The notes beneath the pieces are model-generated. The model saw only the letters and a program-made list of their open reading frames with translations. It did no database searches and was not told the origin of the DNA. From the NCBI RefSeq assembly GCF_011440275.1, contig NZ_JAAOIV010000010.1:122560-186559 (forward strand): DNA of 64,000 bases, written 5' to 3'. Shown here piece by piece: positions 56,309 through 64,000 of the stretch. Each line of letters opens with the position of its first letter. Within the stretch, counting starts at the first letter, position 1. A program made the translations under genes and the position numbers. Source of the stretch: Metallococcus carri. GTDB lineage: Bacteria; Actinomycetota; Actinomycetes; Actinomycetales; Dermatophilaceae.

Positions 56309-57660
56309 GCGCGTCCGTCATGACCCAGACCACCCCCGAGGCGGGGCGGCGACCGAAGGCGCTGATCCTCTGCGTCGACGCCCTGTCGGCCGACGACTAC
56401 GAGCTGCTCACCCGGCTCCCGAACTTCGGCCGGCTGATCGCCGAGGGCACGGTGATGCGCGAGACGCTGCCCGTGTTCCCGAGCCTCACCTACCCCAACC
56501 ACACCTCGATCATCACCGGCTGCAACCCGGGCCGGCACGGCATCCACAACAACGAGGACGTCAAGGCGGGTGAGGTCGACCGTGCCTGGTTCAACCAGTA
56601 CTCGCTGATCCAGGTCGAGACGCTGCTCGACATCGCCGCCAAGGCGGGACTCACCACCGGGGCGATCAGCTGGCCCATCACCGGCGGCGCACCGCTCGAC
56701 GCCGTGCTGCCGATGATCGTGCCGTATCACTACACGGGCTGGGAGCCGGAGCCGTACGTGCGCGGACACGCGACGGACGCGCACCTCGACGAGTACTTCT
56801 GGCGCTACGGCTACCACCTGATGGGCGAGAACCGCTCGCTCGATGCGTTCACGATGGCCGTCACACCCGATCTGATCCGCGACTTCGGGCAGCCGGACGT
56901 GCTGCTCGTGAAGCTGTGCGACCTCGACAGCGCTCGGCACCGTCACGGCCGGAACTCCCCGCAGGCGGAGGAGGAGCTGCGTCGGCACGACCAGCAGCTC
57001 GGTGTGCTCCTCGGCGCGCTGAGCCGCTGGGGCGACCTCGACCAGACGGTGATCGCGATCGCCGGCGACCACGGGATCCAGGACGTCTCCGGCGTGCTGT
57101 ACCTCAACGCCCTGCTGCGCGACGCGGGGTTCCTTGAGCTCGACGGCGACGGCGCGATCGTCGACTGGAAGGCGTACGCCCACTCGGCCGGGCAGTCCGC
57201 CTGGATCCAGCTGCGCGACCCCGACGACAGCGAGACGCGCGACGCCGTTGAGACGTGGCTCCGCGAGCTGGTCGAGGCGGGCTCGTACGGGCTGGCGCAC
57301 CTGTTCACCAAGGAGCAGGCGGCGCAGGAGCACGGGCTCGTCGGCCCGTTCGACTACGTCGTCTGCGGTGAGGACGGACTCGCGTTCGAGACCTCGTGGC
57401 GCGCCGAGAGCGCGTATGTCGACGCGGCCGACGAGGGCTACTCGGGGCTGCGGGGCAACCACGGCGGCCTCCCGGTCACGGTGCCGACGCTCTCGCTGCT
57501 GCATGGCCCGGGCGTGCGGAAGGGGGCCCAGATCGCCCAGGCGAGCCTGATCGACCTCGCACCGACGCTCGCTCGGCTGCTCGGCCTGGAGTTCGAGGAG
57601 GCGCCGGACGGGCGCGTGCTCGACGAAGCGATCGTCGTGGAGCTCGTCGATGCGGATTGA
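56305..57660 (+). CDS. NPP-type nucleotide pyrophosphatase/phosphodiesterase
   Basis: 451 residues from ATG 56305 (ATGA overlap). It belongs to the type I phosphodiesterase/NPP family of the alkaline phosphatase superfamily. Metal and nucleophile motifs are LCVDALS near 27, PSLTYPNHTSIITG near 62 with the nucleophilic threonine, KLCDLDSARHRHG near 205, AGDHGI near 253 and GNHGG near 390. No signal peptide is seen, so it probably acts in the cytosol on an imported phosphodiester or pyrophosphate (inference). Confidence 0.9.
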   Translation: MSASVMTQTTPEAGRRPKALILCVDALSADDYELLTRLPNFGRLIAEGTVMRETLPVFPSLTYPNHTSIITGCNPGRHGIHNNEDVKAGEVDRAWFNQYSLIQVETLLDIAAKAGLTTGAISWPITGGAPLDAVLPMIVPYHYTGWEPEPYVRGHATDAHLDEYFWRYGYHLMGENRSLDAFTMAVTPDLIRDFGQPDVLLVKLCDLDSARHRHGRNSPQAEEELRRHDQQLGVLLGALSRWGDLDQTVIAIAGDHGIQDVSGVLYLNALLRDAGFLELDGDGAIVDWKAYAHSAGQSAWIQLRDPDDSETRDAVETWLRELVEAGSYGLAHLFTKEQAAQEHGLVGPFDYVVCGEDGLAFETSWRAESAYVDAADEGYSGLRGNHGGLPVTVPTLSLLHGPGVRKGAQIAQASLIDLAPTLARLLGLEFEEAPDGRVLDEAIVVELVDAD

Positions 57661-58711
57661 GATCCGCGAGCTGGGGCGCACCTTCGGGAGCGCCCCAGCG
57701 GTCGAGGGGGTCTCCGCGACCATCGAGGACGGCGAGTTCATCTGCATCCTCGGACCATCGGGATGCGGAAAGACCACCATGCTCAACATGCTCGGCGGCA
57801 TCATCGCGCCGACGGCCGGCACGATCCTCTTCGACGGCGTCGACGTCACGAAGGTCCCGGCGGAGAAGCGAGGCGTCGGGTTCGTCTTCCAGAACTACGC
57901 CCTCTATCCCCACCTCACCGTGGCCAAGAACATCGAGTTCCCCCTCGCGATCGAGCGGGTGCCGAGGGCCGAACGACGACGGCGTGTGCGCGAGGCCGCC
58001 GACCTGGTGCAGGTGGGCCCCTACCTGGATCGGCGCCCCGCCGAGCTGTCCGGCGGCCAGCAGCAGCGGGTCGCCATCGCCAGGGCGCTCGTGAAGAACC
58101 CGAGCCTGCTGCTGCTCGACGAGCCGCTGAGCAATCTCGACGCCCGGCTGCGCCTCGAGATGCGCGTCGAGCTGCAGCGCATCCAGCGCGAGGCCAAGGT
58201 GACGACCGTGTTCGTCACCCACGATCAGGACGAGGCGATGAGCATCTCGGATCGCACCATGCTGATGAACCGAGGGCGGCTGGTGCACTTCGCCGATCCG
58301 CAGGAGCTGTATGACGACCCGGCGGAGCTGTTCGCCGCGACGTTCCTCGGGAACCCTCCCATCAACCAGCTGCGGGGGCGCATCGACGACGGCGATCTGA
58401 CGCTCGCCGACGGCACGATCGTGCAGGGCATCGCCCCCGCCGGCCTCACGGTGGATGCGGCGATCGTCGGCGTCCGATCCGAGACGGTCACGCTCGCGTC
58501 GACCGCCCCGCGGGCACGCGCGCGGGTCGAGGACCTCCAGTACGTCGGCCGCGATGTGTACGCGGACGTGCGCCTCGGCGACGCGCGCCTCAGCGCGCTC
58601 GTCTCGCGGCGCGAGGTCGACCGGTCGCTCGTGGGCACCGAGGTTCCGATCGGCTTCGACGCCGACGGAGTGCACGTCTTCGACGCCGAGTCGGGTCGGC
58701 GCATCCGATGA
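57650..58711 (+). CDS. ABC transporter ATPase (UgpC/MalK-like)
   Basis: 353 residues. Walker A GPSGCGKTT is near 38, the Q-loop follows, signature LSGGQQQRVAIARAL is near 130, Walker B LLLLDEPLSNLDARLR near 155 and the switch histidine in VTHDQDEAM near 188. The C-terminal ~110 residues form the TOBE/OB regulatory domain of CUT1 importers. It overlaps the phosphodiesterase gene by 11 bp. Confidence 0.94.
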   Translation: MRIEIRELGRTFGSAPAVEGVSATIEDGEFICILGPSGCGKTTMLNMLGGIIAPTAGTILFDGVDVTKVPAEKRGVGFVFQNYALYPHLTVAKNIEFPLAIERVPRAERRRRVREAADLVQVGPYLDRRPAELSGGQQQRVAIARALVKNPSLLLLDEPLSNLDARLRLEMRVELQRIQREAKVTTVFVTHDQDEAMSISDRTMLMNRGRLVHFADPQELYDDPAELFAATFLGNPPINQLRGRIDDGDLTLADGTIVQGIAPAGLTVDAAIVGVRSETVTLASTAPRARARVEDLQYVGRDVYADVRLGDARLSALVSRREVDRSLVGTEVPIGFDADGVHVFDAESGRRIR

Positions 58712-59595
58712 CCGCGAACCGTCGGTCATGGCCCCGCGCAACGGCGTACCTGCTGCCGTTCCTCGTCGGGACCGCGATCTTCACGGTGTACCCCATCGTC
58801 TACCTGCTGATCGTGGCGTTCCAGGAGGACTACAACATCCTGACCCGGGAGTTCTCGCAGTTCGGGCTCTCGAACTTCGAGGCGGTCCTGCGGGATCCGG
58901 ACTTCGGGAACGCGGCGCGGAACACCGCCCTGTACACGGTGATCGTCGTGCCCGTCACGATCTCGCTCGGTCTGGCGATCGCGTCGCTGCTGGCGAGGAT
59001 CCGCTTCCTCCGGCCCTTCTACCAGACAGCCCTCTTCCTTCCGCTGGTCACGTCGTCCGTCGCCATCGGCATGGTGTGGAAGTACATCTACAACGCCGAC
59101 TACGGGCTGCTGAACTTCCTGCTGTCGACGATCGGACTCGATCCGGTGAACTGGCTCAACGATCCCCGCTGGAACATGCCGGCGCTGGTGATCTTCGGCG
59201 TCTGGAGCGCCCTGCCATTCACCATCCTCATCTTCGTCGCCGCGCTGCAGTCCATCGGCGAGCAGTACTACACGGCGGCCCGGATCGACGGCGCGACCGT
59301 CGTGCAGAGGTTCTTCCGGATCACGGTGCCCCTGATGGGATCGACGATCGGCCTCGTCGCCGTGCTGAACCTCATCGACAGCTCGAAGGTGTTCAGCGAG
59401 CTGTTCCCACTCTTCAACGGCAGCCCGGGTGCGGGGTTCTCGCTCTACACCGTCGTCTACTACATCTACGAGCAGCTCTCGGCCGAATGGGATCTGGGCC
59501 GTGCGGCCGCGGCATCCCTCCTGCTCTTCGCCGCGGTGCTCGTGCTCACGCTCCTGCAGGCGGTCCTGCAGCGCACACGAAGGAGGCGCTCATGA
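58708..59595 (+). CDS. ABC transporter permease (UgpA-like)
   Basis: 295 residues with six membrane segments and the coupling motif EQYYTAARIDGATVVQRFFR near 188, where it contacts the ATPase. It starts by a 4-bp ATGA overlap with the ATPase gene. With the next gene it forms the CUT1-type channel. Confidence 0.93.
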   Translation: MTANRRSWPRATAYLLPFLVGTAIFTVYPIVYLLIVAFQEDYNILTREFSQFGLSNFEAVLRDPDFGNAARNTALYTVIVVPVTISLGLAIASLLARIRFLRPFYQTALFLPLVTSSVAIGMVWKYIYNADYGLLNFLLSTIGLDPVNWLNDPRWNMPALVIFGVWSALPFTILIFVAALQSIGEQYYTAARIDGATVVQRFFRITVPLMGSTIGLVAVLNLIDSSKVFSELFPLFNGSPGAGFSLYTVVYYIYEQLSAEWDLGRAAAASLLLFAAVLVLTLLQAVLQRTRRRRS

Positions 59596-60416
59596 GGGAG
59601 TCGGCACTCAACCGCATCGTGTCGCACGCGGCGCTCATCGCCGCGTCCGCGATCATGCTGTTCCCGTTCATCTGGATGCTGCTGTCTGCCTTCAAGTCGC
59701 CGACCGAGATCGCCACCGTGCCGCCGCAGCTGCTGCCGGCGGAGCTCCGCTTCGGCAACTTCGCATTCGCCCTCGAGACCGGGCGCTTCGACCAGTACTT
59801 CCTGAACACGTTCATCGTCGCGGCGTCCGTCGTGCTGCTGTCGCTGCTCACGTCGGTCCTCGCGGCGTACGCCCTCGCGTTCTTCGACTTCGCGGGCAAG
59901 ACCGCCCTCCTGGCGCTCGCCGTCGCCTTCATGATGGTGCCGTTCGAGGTGCTCGTGGTCGTCAACTACGACACCGTCGTGCAGTGGGGGCTCGTCGACA
60001 CCCTCGTGGCGCAGATCCTGCCGTTCACCACCAGCATCCTGTCGACGCTGATCCTGACCAACGCGTTCCGCAAGGTGCCGGCCACCCTGCGCGTCGCGTC
60101 TCGGATCGACGGCGCGTCGAGCTGGGCGTTCCTCTGGCGGGTGGTGGTGCCCATGAACCGGCCCTCCCTCGTGACCGTCTCGGTGCTCTCAGCGATCGCG
60201 AGCTGGAACGCATTCCTGTGGCCGCTGCTCGTGACCAACACGACCGAGAAGCGCACCCTGACCATCGGCCTGTACAACTTCATCACCGAGGGCGGTGTGC
60301 GCTACGAGCGGCTGATGGCGGCGAGTGCCGTGGTGATCGTCCCGATGGTGATCGTGTTCCTGCTGCTGCGCCGGCAGATCATCAACGGCGTCTCGACCCA
60401 GGGCATGAAGCAGTGA
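59592..60416 (+). CDS. ABC transporter permease (UgpE-like)
   Basis: 274 residues from ATG 59592, with AGGAGG upstream and a 4-bp overlap with the first permease. Six membrane segments are seen, beginning AALIAASAIMLFPFIWMLLS. The coupling motif is TLRVASRIDGASSWAFLWRV near 165. It completes the importer. Confidence 0.93.
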   Translation: MRESALNRIVSHAALIAASAIMLFPFIWMLLSAFKSPTEIATVPPQLLPAELRFGNFAFALETGRFDQYFLNTFIVAASVVLLSLLTSVLAAYALAFFDFAGKTALLALAVAFMMVPFEVLVVVNYDTVVQWGLVDTLVAQILPFTTSILSTLILTNAFRKVPATLRVASRIDGASSWAFLWRVVVPMNRPSLVTVSVLSAIASWNAFLWPLLVTNTTEKRTLTIGLYNFITEGGVRYERLMAASAVVIVPMVIVFLLLRRQIINGVSTQGMKQ

Positions 60417-60465
60417 CCGCGCCGGAACTCCCCGGCATCCGCATCTCGAGAGAAGGAGCAGCCTC

Positions 60466-61878
60466 ATGACGAGCACCCGAATCACCCTCCACGGCGGCAT
60501 CGGCACGGTCGGCGGCGTCGTCGCCGAGATCGTCCACGGGACCGATCGCGTGATCTGCGAGATCGGCACCGGCTACACCCCCGACCTCGACGTCTACGAC
60601 GGCGTCGTCGAACGTCGCCACGCGGCGTGGATGAAGGACGCCCGTCTCACCGGCGCCGCGCCGGCCGTGCCCGACCTGTACCCGCCGCGCGAGGGCCGCC
60701 ACAACACGGCCGTGCTGGTGTCGCACCTGCACCTCGACCACATGTCGGCGATGGGATTCGTGGACAACACGGTTCCGGTGTACATCTCGGAGCCGGCGCT
60801 GCGCATCGAGCGCGCGCTGCAGGACATCGGGCAGGGCGTGCACCCGCACCACACGGCTTATCGGGTGTTCGAGCCGGAGGAGCGGATCCGAGTGGGCGCG
60901 ATCGAAGTGCTGCCCATCCGCACGAGCACGGGGGCATACCAGGACTTCAGCTTCGTGATCAGCGCCCCCGACTGCACGATCCACTACACGGGCGACCTCT
61001 CCCTCCACAGCAGCGAGCCGGAGCTGACGTGGGACGAGATGAAGCGGGTCTCGGCGATGGACGTCGACCTCCAGCTGATCGACGTGACGTCGCTCATGGA
61101 CGACACGCTCAGGATGGTCTACGGCACGACGGAGGTCGAGATCGCCTCGTCGCCCGAGCTGCCGGACGGCATGCTCTCGTCGGAGCAAGCGTTCGACGCG
61201 TACCGCCAGGTGCTGCCGGCCCATCGGGGCGCGGCGGTCGTGAACTTCTACGAACGGGAGGCGGATCAGATCGAGCAGTTCGACGCTCTCGCGCGCTCCT
61301 GCGGGCGACGACTCGTGCTCGAGCCGGAGACCGGCTATCTGATGTGGCGCTTCACCGGCCGGGCGCCGGTCGTCGCCGTGCCCGATTTCGCGCGGTACCT
61401 CGACGAGAACCGCCCGGCGTGGATGCGGGAGCTGCTCGACGCGGCCGAGGTGGTTGACTGGGCCGACATCGTGGCGAATCCGACGGCGTACCTCGCGCAG
61501 GTGAGCTACCGGAACTCCGCTCAGCTCTTCGACCTCATCGACGCGGACGGCCTCTACGTCCACGCTGACGGCGTGCCGATCGGCGCCTTCGATCCGGCCT
61601 TCGCGAATCTGCGCCGCATCGTCGACCTCGCCGGCTTCCGGTACTTCGCAACCTTCCAGCAGAACTTCTTCGGCCACGGCTACCCGAACCAGGTCCGCTA
61701 CTACGCGGAGCAGATCGGCGCCGACGTGATCTGGCCGGTGCACAGCAAGAACCCGGAGCGCTTCTCGGTGTCGGGCGAGTCGGTCGTCATGGTGCCGGAG
61801 CTCGGCGTTCCATATCGCGTTACCCGCGAGGCCGGCAGGACCCGTCTGGTCGCGGACGAGACGAAGGGTCAGTCGTGA
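60466..61878 (+). CDS. RNase J-like MBL-fold hydrolase
   Basis: 470 residues. The metal motif is SHLHLDHMS near 86, and TGDLSLH near 175 adds an aspartate. A middle domain is followed by WPVHSKNPE near 425, which resembles the C-terminal histidine motif of beta-CASP enzymes such as RNase J. Those act on nucleic acids, but shorter relatives may act on small phosphodiesters. AGAAGGAG precedes the ATG. Its stop overlaps the HAD gene by 4 bp (GTGA). Confidence 0.8.
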   Translation: MTSTRITLHGGIGTVGGVVAEIVHGTDRVICEIGTGYTPDLDVYDGVVERRHAAWMKDARLTGAAPAVPDLYPPREGRHNTAVLVSHLHLDHMSAMGFVDNTVPVYISEPALRIERALQDIGQGVHPHHTAYRVFEPEERIRVGAIEVLPIRTSTGAYQDFSFVISAPDCTIHYTGDLSLHSSEPELTWDEMKRVSAMDVDLQLIDVTSLMDDTLRMVYGTTEVEIASSPELPDGMLSSEQAFDAYRQVLPAHRGAAVVNFYEREADQIEQFDALARSCGRRLVLEPETGYLMWRFTGRAPVVAVPDFARYLDENRPAWMRELLDAAEVVDWADIVANPTAYLAQVSYRNSAQLFDLIDADGLYVHADGVPIGAFDPAFANLRRIVDLAGFRYFATFQQNFFGHGYPNQVRYYAEQIGADVIWPVHSKNPERFSVSGESVVMVPELGVPYRVTREAGRTRLVADETKGQS

Positions 61879-62360
61879 GCTCCACCACCCCCGAGTTCGC
61901 CGCCGAGCCCCTCGACCGGATCGTCGTCGAACGCTACGAGCCCGATCCGCGGCTGCCCGAGGCGGTCATCGTCGACTTCGACGGCACGCTGGCGCACATG
62001 GATCGGCGCGGACCGTATGAGTTCCATCGGGTGGGCGAGGATCGCGTCGACCCGGCCGTGAAGCGGCTCGTGAGCCTCCTGGCCCCCAGCGTGAAGATCG
62101 TCGTCCTCACGGGGCGAGACGACAGCTGCGAGGCGGAGTCGCGCGCGTGGCTGGCGGACAACGAGGTGCCGTTCGACGAGCTGCACATGCGCGCGGCCGG
62201 CGACCGCCGCAGCGACGCGCGAGTGAAGTTCGAGATCTTCGACACCCGTCTGCGCAGCCGGTTCCACGTGATCGCCGCGATCGACGATCGCAACTCGGTG
62301 GTCGAGATGTGGCGCAGGCTCGGGATCAAGTGTCTGCAGGCTCAGGACGGCGATTTCTGA
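61875..62360 (+). CDS. HAD phosphatase (PNKP 3'-phosphatase-like)
   Basis: 161 residues from GTG 61875. The HAD motifs are VDFDGTLAHMD near 33, VVLTGRDDSCEAE near 77 and AAIDDRNSVVEMWRRLGI near 138. The extra HMRAAGDRRSDARVKFEIF stretch is typical of polynucleotide-kinase 3'-phosphatase domains of the T4 Pnk type. Without a kinase partner it probably removes phosphate from an organic phosphate released by the earlier enzymes (inference). Confidence 0.82.
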   Translation: MSSTTPEFAAEPLDRIVVERYEPDPRLPEAVIVDFDGTLAHMDRRGPYEFHRVGEDRVDPAVKRLVSLLAPSVKIVVLTGRDDSCEAESRAWLADNEVPFDELHMRAAGDRRSDARVKFEIFDTRLRSRFHVIAAIDDRNSVVEMWRRLGIKCLQAQDGDF

Positions 62361-62370
62361 CCGCTCCTGA

Positions 62371-62389
62371 CCGGCGCCGGTCGCGATCC
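62371..62389. repeat. 19-bp direct repeat, right copy
   Basis: Identical to 53906-53924 and in the same orientation. It begins 10 bp after the HAD stop and ends 3 bp before the E2 stop on the other strand. It contains the GC-rich palindrome CCGGCGCCGG, which could be part of a hairpin, but the full 19-bp identity goes beyond it. Confidence 0.8.
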
Positions 62390-62392
62390 GGC

Positions 62393-63715
62393 TCAGTCGA
62401 GCAGCAGCGCGGGCTCCTCGAGCACGGCCGCGATGTCGGCGAGGAAGCGGCTGATCTTGTCGCCGTCGACGATGCGGTGGTCGAACGATCCCGACACCGT
62501 CGTCACCCACGCCGGGCGCACCTCGCCGTCGACCACCCAGGGCTTCTGCCGGATCGCGCCCATCGCGACGATGCCCGCCTCGCCCGGGTTGATGATCGGT
62601 GTGCCGGCGTCCATCCCGAACACGCCGATGTTCGTGATCGTGATGGTGCCGCCCTGCTGGTCCTCGGGGCGGGTCTTGCCCTCGCGCGCGGTCTGCGTGA
62701 GGTTCTGCAGCGCGACGGCGAGCTCGCGCGTCGACATCGCGTGCGCGTCCTTGATGTTGGGGACGAGCAGCCCGCGCGGGGTCGCGGCCGCGATGCCCAG
62801 GTTCACGTAGCCGCGCACCTGGATCTCGGCGCCGTCCTCGGTCTCGATCCACGCCGAGTTGATCTCGGGCGTGCGCTGCACGGCCCACAGCAGCGCCTTG
62901 GCGAACACGAGCAGCGGCGAGATGCGCACGTCGGCGAACTGCGGCTGCTGCTTGAGCCGCTGCACGAACTCCATGGTGCGGCTGGCGTTGACGTCGGTCC
63001 ACACCGAGACGTGCGGGGCCGTGTACGCGGATCCGACGATCGCGTTGGCGGTCGCCTTGCGCACGCCCTTGACGGGGATCGCCTCGTAGCGGTCGTCGGC
63101 GGGGCGCGGGGGCGTCGCCCGCGGCGGGGCGGGGATGCGTCGCTCGCGCTCCTCGGGCCACTGCGGCGTCTCGAGGTTGCGGAACACCTTGGCCTGCTCG
63201 GCGTGCCGCAGCACGTCGTCGCGCGTCACCTCGCCGGCGGCTCCCGTTGCGGTCGCGTCCGACAGCTCGATGCCGAGGTCGCGCGCGAGCTTGCGGATCG
63301 GCGGCTTGGCGACCACGCCCACGGCGGCCGCGACGGTCTTCTCGCGCGGGGCCTTGCGCCGGCGGGTCTGCACCTCGCCGCCCGTGCCGTAGCCGACGAG
63401 CACCGAGCCGCCGGCGTCCGACGCCCCGGTGGAAGACTCGGCGGCCGGCGCCTGCGGCGCCTCGGGCGCGGGCACGTCCGACTCGCCCGACACGGCCAGG
63501 ATCGGCGTGCCGACGGCGACGGTCTCGCCCTCCGCCACGAGCAGCTCCGACACCGTTCCGGCGAACGGCGAGGGCAGCTCCACGAGCGACTTGGCCGTCT
63601 CGATCTCGGCGACCACGTCGTTCACCGCCACGGCGTCGCCCGGCTTCACGTGCCACTGCACGATCTCGGCCTCGGTCAGTCCCTCGCCGACGTCGGGCAG
63701 GTTGTAGGTCTGCAT
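62393..63715 (-). CDS. 2-oxoacid dehydrogenase E2 (lipoyl acyltransferase)
   Basis: 440 residues. The lipoyl domain carries ETAKSLVEL with the lipoylated lysine at 42. An Ala/Pro-rich linker, an E3-binding domain (about 145-180: [20 protein letters not shown]) and the catalytic domain with [10 protein letters not shown] near 418 follow. It matches branched-chain or pyruvate dehydrogenase E2. AGGAGG is kept 6 bases before the ATG, but the IS end begins there, so the E1 genes normally upstream are separated. Confidence 0.92.
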   Translation of the reverse strand: MQTYNLPDVGEGLTEAEIVQWHVKPGDAVAVNDVVAEIETAKSLVELPSPFAGTVSELLVAEGETVAVGTPILAVSGESDVPAPEAPQAPAAESSTGASDAGGSVLVGYGTGGEVQTRRRKAPREKTVAAAVGVVAKPPIRKLARDLGIELSDATATGAAGEVTRDDVLRHAEQAKVFRNLETPQWPEERERRIPAPPRATPPRPADDRYEAIPVKGVRKATANAIVGSAYTAPHVSVWTDVNASRTMEFVQRLKQQPQFADVRISPLLVFAKALLWAVQRTPEINSAWIETEDGAEIQVRGYVNLGIAAATPRGLLVPNIKDAHAMSTRELAVALQNLTQTAREGKTRPEDQQGGTITITNIGVFGMDAGTPIINPGEAGIVAMGAIRQKPWVVDGEVRPAWVTTVSGSFDHRIVDGDKISRFLADIAAVLEEPALLLD

Positions 63716-63725
63716 CGGGATCCTC

Positions 63726-64000
63726 CTAGGGCGTGTCTCTTAAAGCCTTGAGCCAGATGGTGATGGCGCGTAGGACGACGCCGCCGCGATAGGTCAGGGC
63801 GAGTTTGTCGTAGCGGGTGGCCAAGGCGCGCCATTGCTTGAAGATGTTGAATCCGCGCTCGACGACGTTGCGACGCTTGTAGGCCTCGGTGTCGTAGGTG
63901 ACCGGGCGACCACCCTTGGCGCCGCGGCGCTTGCGGTTGGCGATCTGATCATCGCGTTCGGGGATGACGGCCTGGATGCCGCGCCGGCGCAACAGCTTGC
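63726..64000 (-). mobile_element. IS5-family element, right end and transposase C-terminus
   Basis: The element starts at CTAGGGCGTGTCTC (63726) and runs off the window. The minus-strand frame gives the last ~88 residues of an IS5-type transposase: AVIPERDDQIANRKRRGAKG and NVVERGFNIFKQWRALATRY, then LAITIW-like end. The stop codon TAG lies inside the terminal repeat. This part follows in sequence the segment missing from the copy at 53311. The upstream frame is open to the window edge. Confidence 0.88.

Noticed and set aside
62147..63751. 534-residue open frame opposite the E2 gene
   Set aside because: It is Arg/Gly/Val-rich antisense shadow; E2 on the minus strand has full domain motifs.

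Overview
The window is high-GC actinobacterial DNA: it has a WhiB regulator, actinobacterial PBP and Acs proteins, many GTG starts and apparently leaderless promoters. Most of it is chromosomal backbone (about 1-6.9 kb and 22.2-44.28 kb). From 22.4 to 44.3 kb the gene content and order match, from memory, the Mycobacterium tuberculosis block Rv3683 down to Rv3659c: metallophosphoesterase, ponA2, whiB4, two ArsA-like ATPases, DUF4177, RidA, MBL hydrolase, crp, nth, Nudix, acs, ssd-like and tadA. NhaA, a TetR/deazaflavin-oxidoreductase pair and a few others are added. The style suggests Micrococcales of the Intrasporangiaceae/Dermacoccaceae type (inference). Two accessory blocks interrupt the backbone, and the host word GGCATAC/GTATGCC is strongly depleted in both.

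Island 1 (about 6.94-22.2 kb) lies between a lipoprotein gene and a tRNA-Pro(CGG). It begins with an integrase remnant. It carries a PIN toxin with an unusually long partner protein, then a leftward type I restriction-modification operon: hsdR, hsdS, a GIY-YIG/DUF4357 nuclease, a zinc-ribbon protein, a second long-partner/PIN pair, and hsdM. Divergently follow an XRE regulator with a zinc-ribbon partner and an AlbA_2/Schlafen-like protein. Two copies of a ~50 bp element lie upstream of hsdR and of the AlbA_2 gene, each in the same orientation relative to its gene, so the small XRE protein may control both.

Island 2 begins exactly where tadA breaks off inside its Walker A codons (about 44.28 kb). 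It carries an unrecognised gene overlapping an XRE-ImmA/IrrE protease, a protein with a C-terminal HEPN-like domain, a Hachiman-type pair (HamA DUF1837-like nuclease and HamB helicase), and a PHP-ATPase TrlF-like gene cut by an IS5-family element at 53,261.

From 53.3 kb to the end lies a segment bounded by matching IS5-family ends (53,261 and 63,726). It holds a GntR/UTRA-controlled operon: lipoprotein solute-binding protein, NPP-type phosphodiesterase, UgpC/MalK-like ATPase, two permeases, an RNase J-like MBL hydrolase and a PNKP-type HAD phosphatase. A 19-bp perfect direct repeat flanks this operon. The gene set suggests import and stepwise dephosphorylation of an organophosphate, phosphodiester or nucleotide-like compound; this combination is the least familiar system in the window. 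A 2-oxoacid dehydrogenase E2 gene follows, cut off from upstream partners by the second IS copy.
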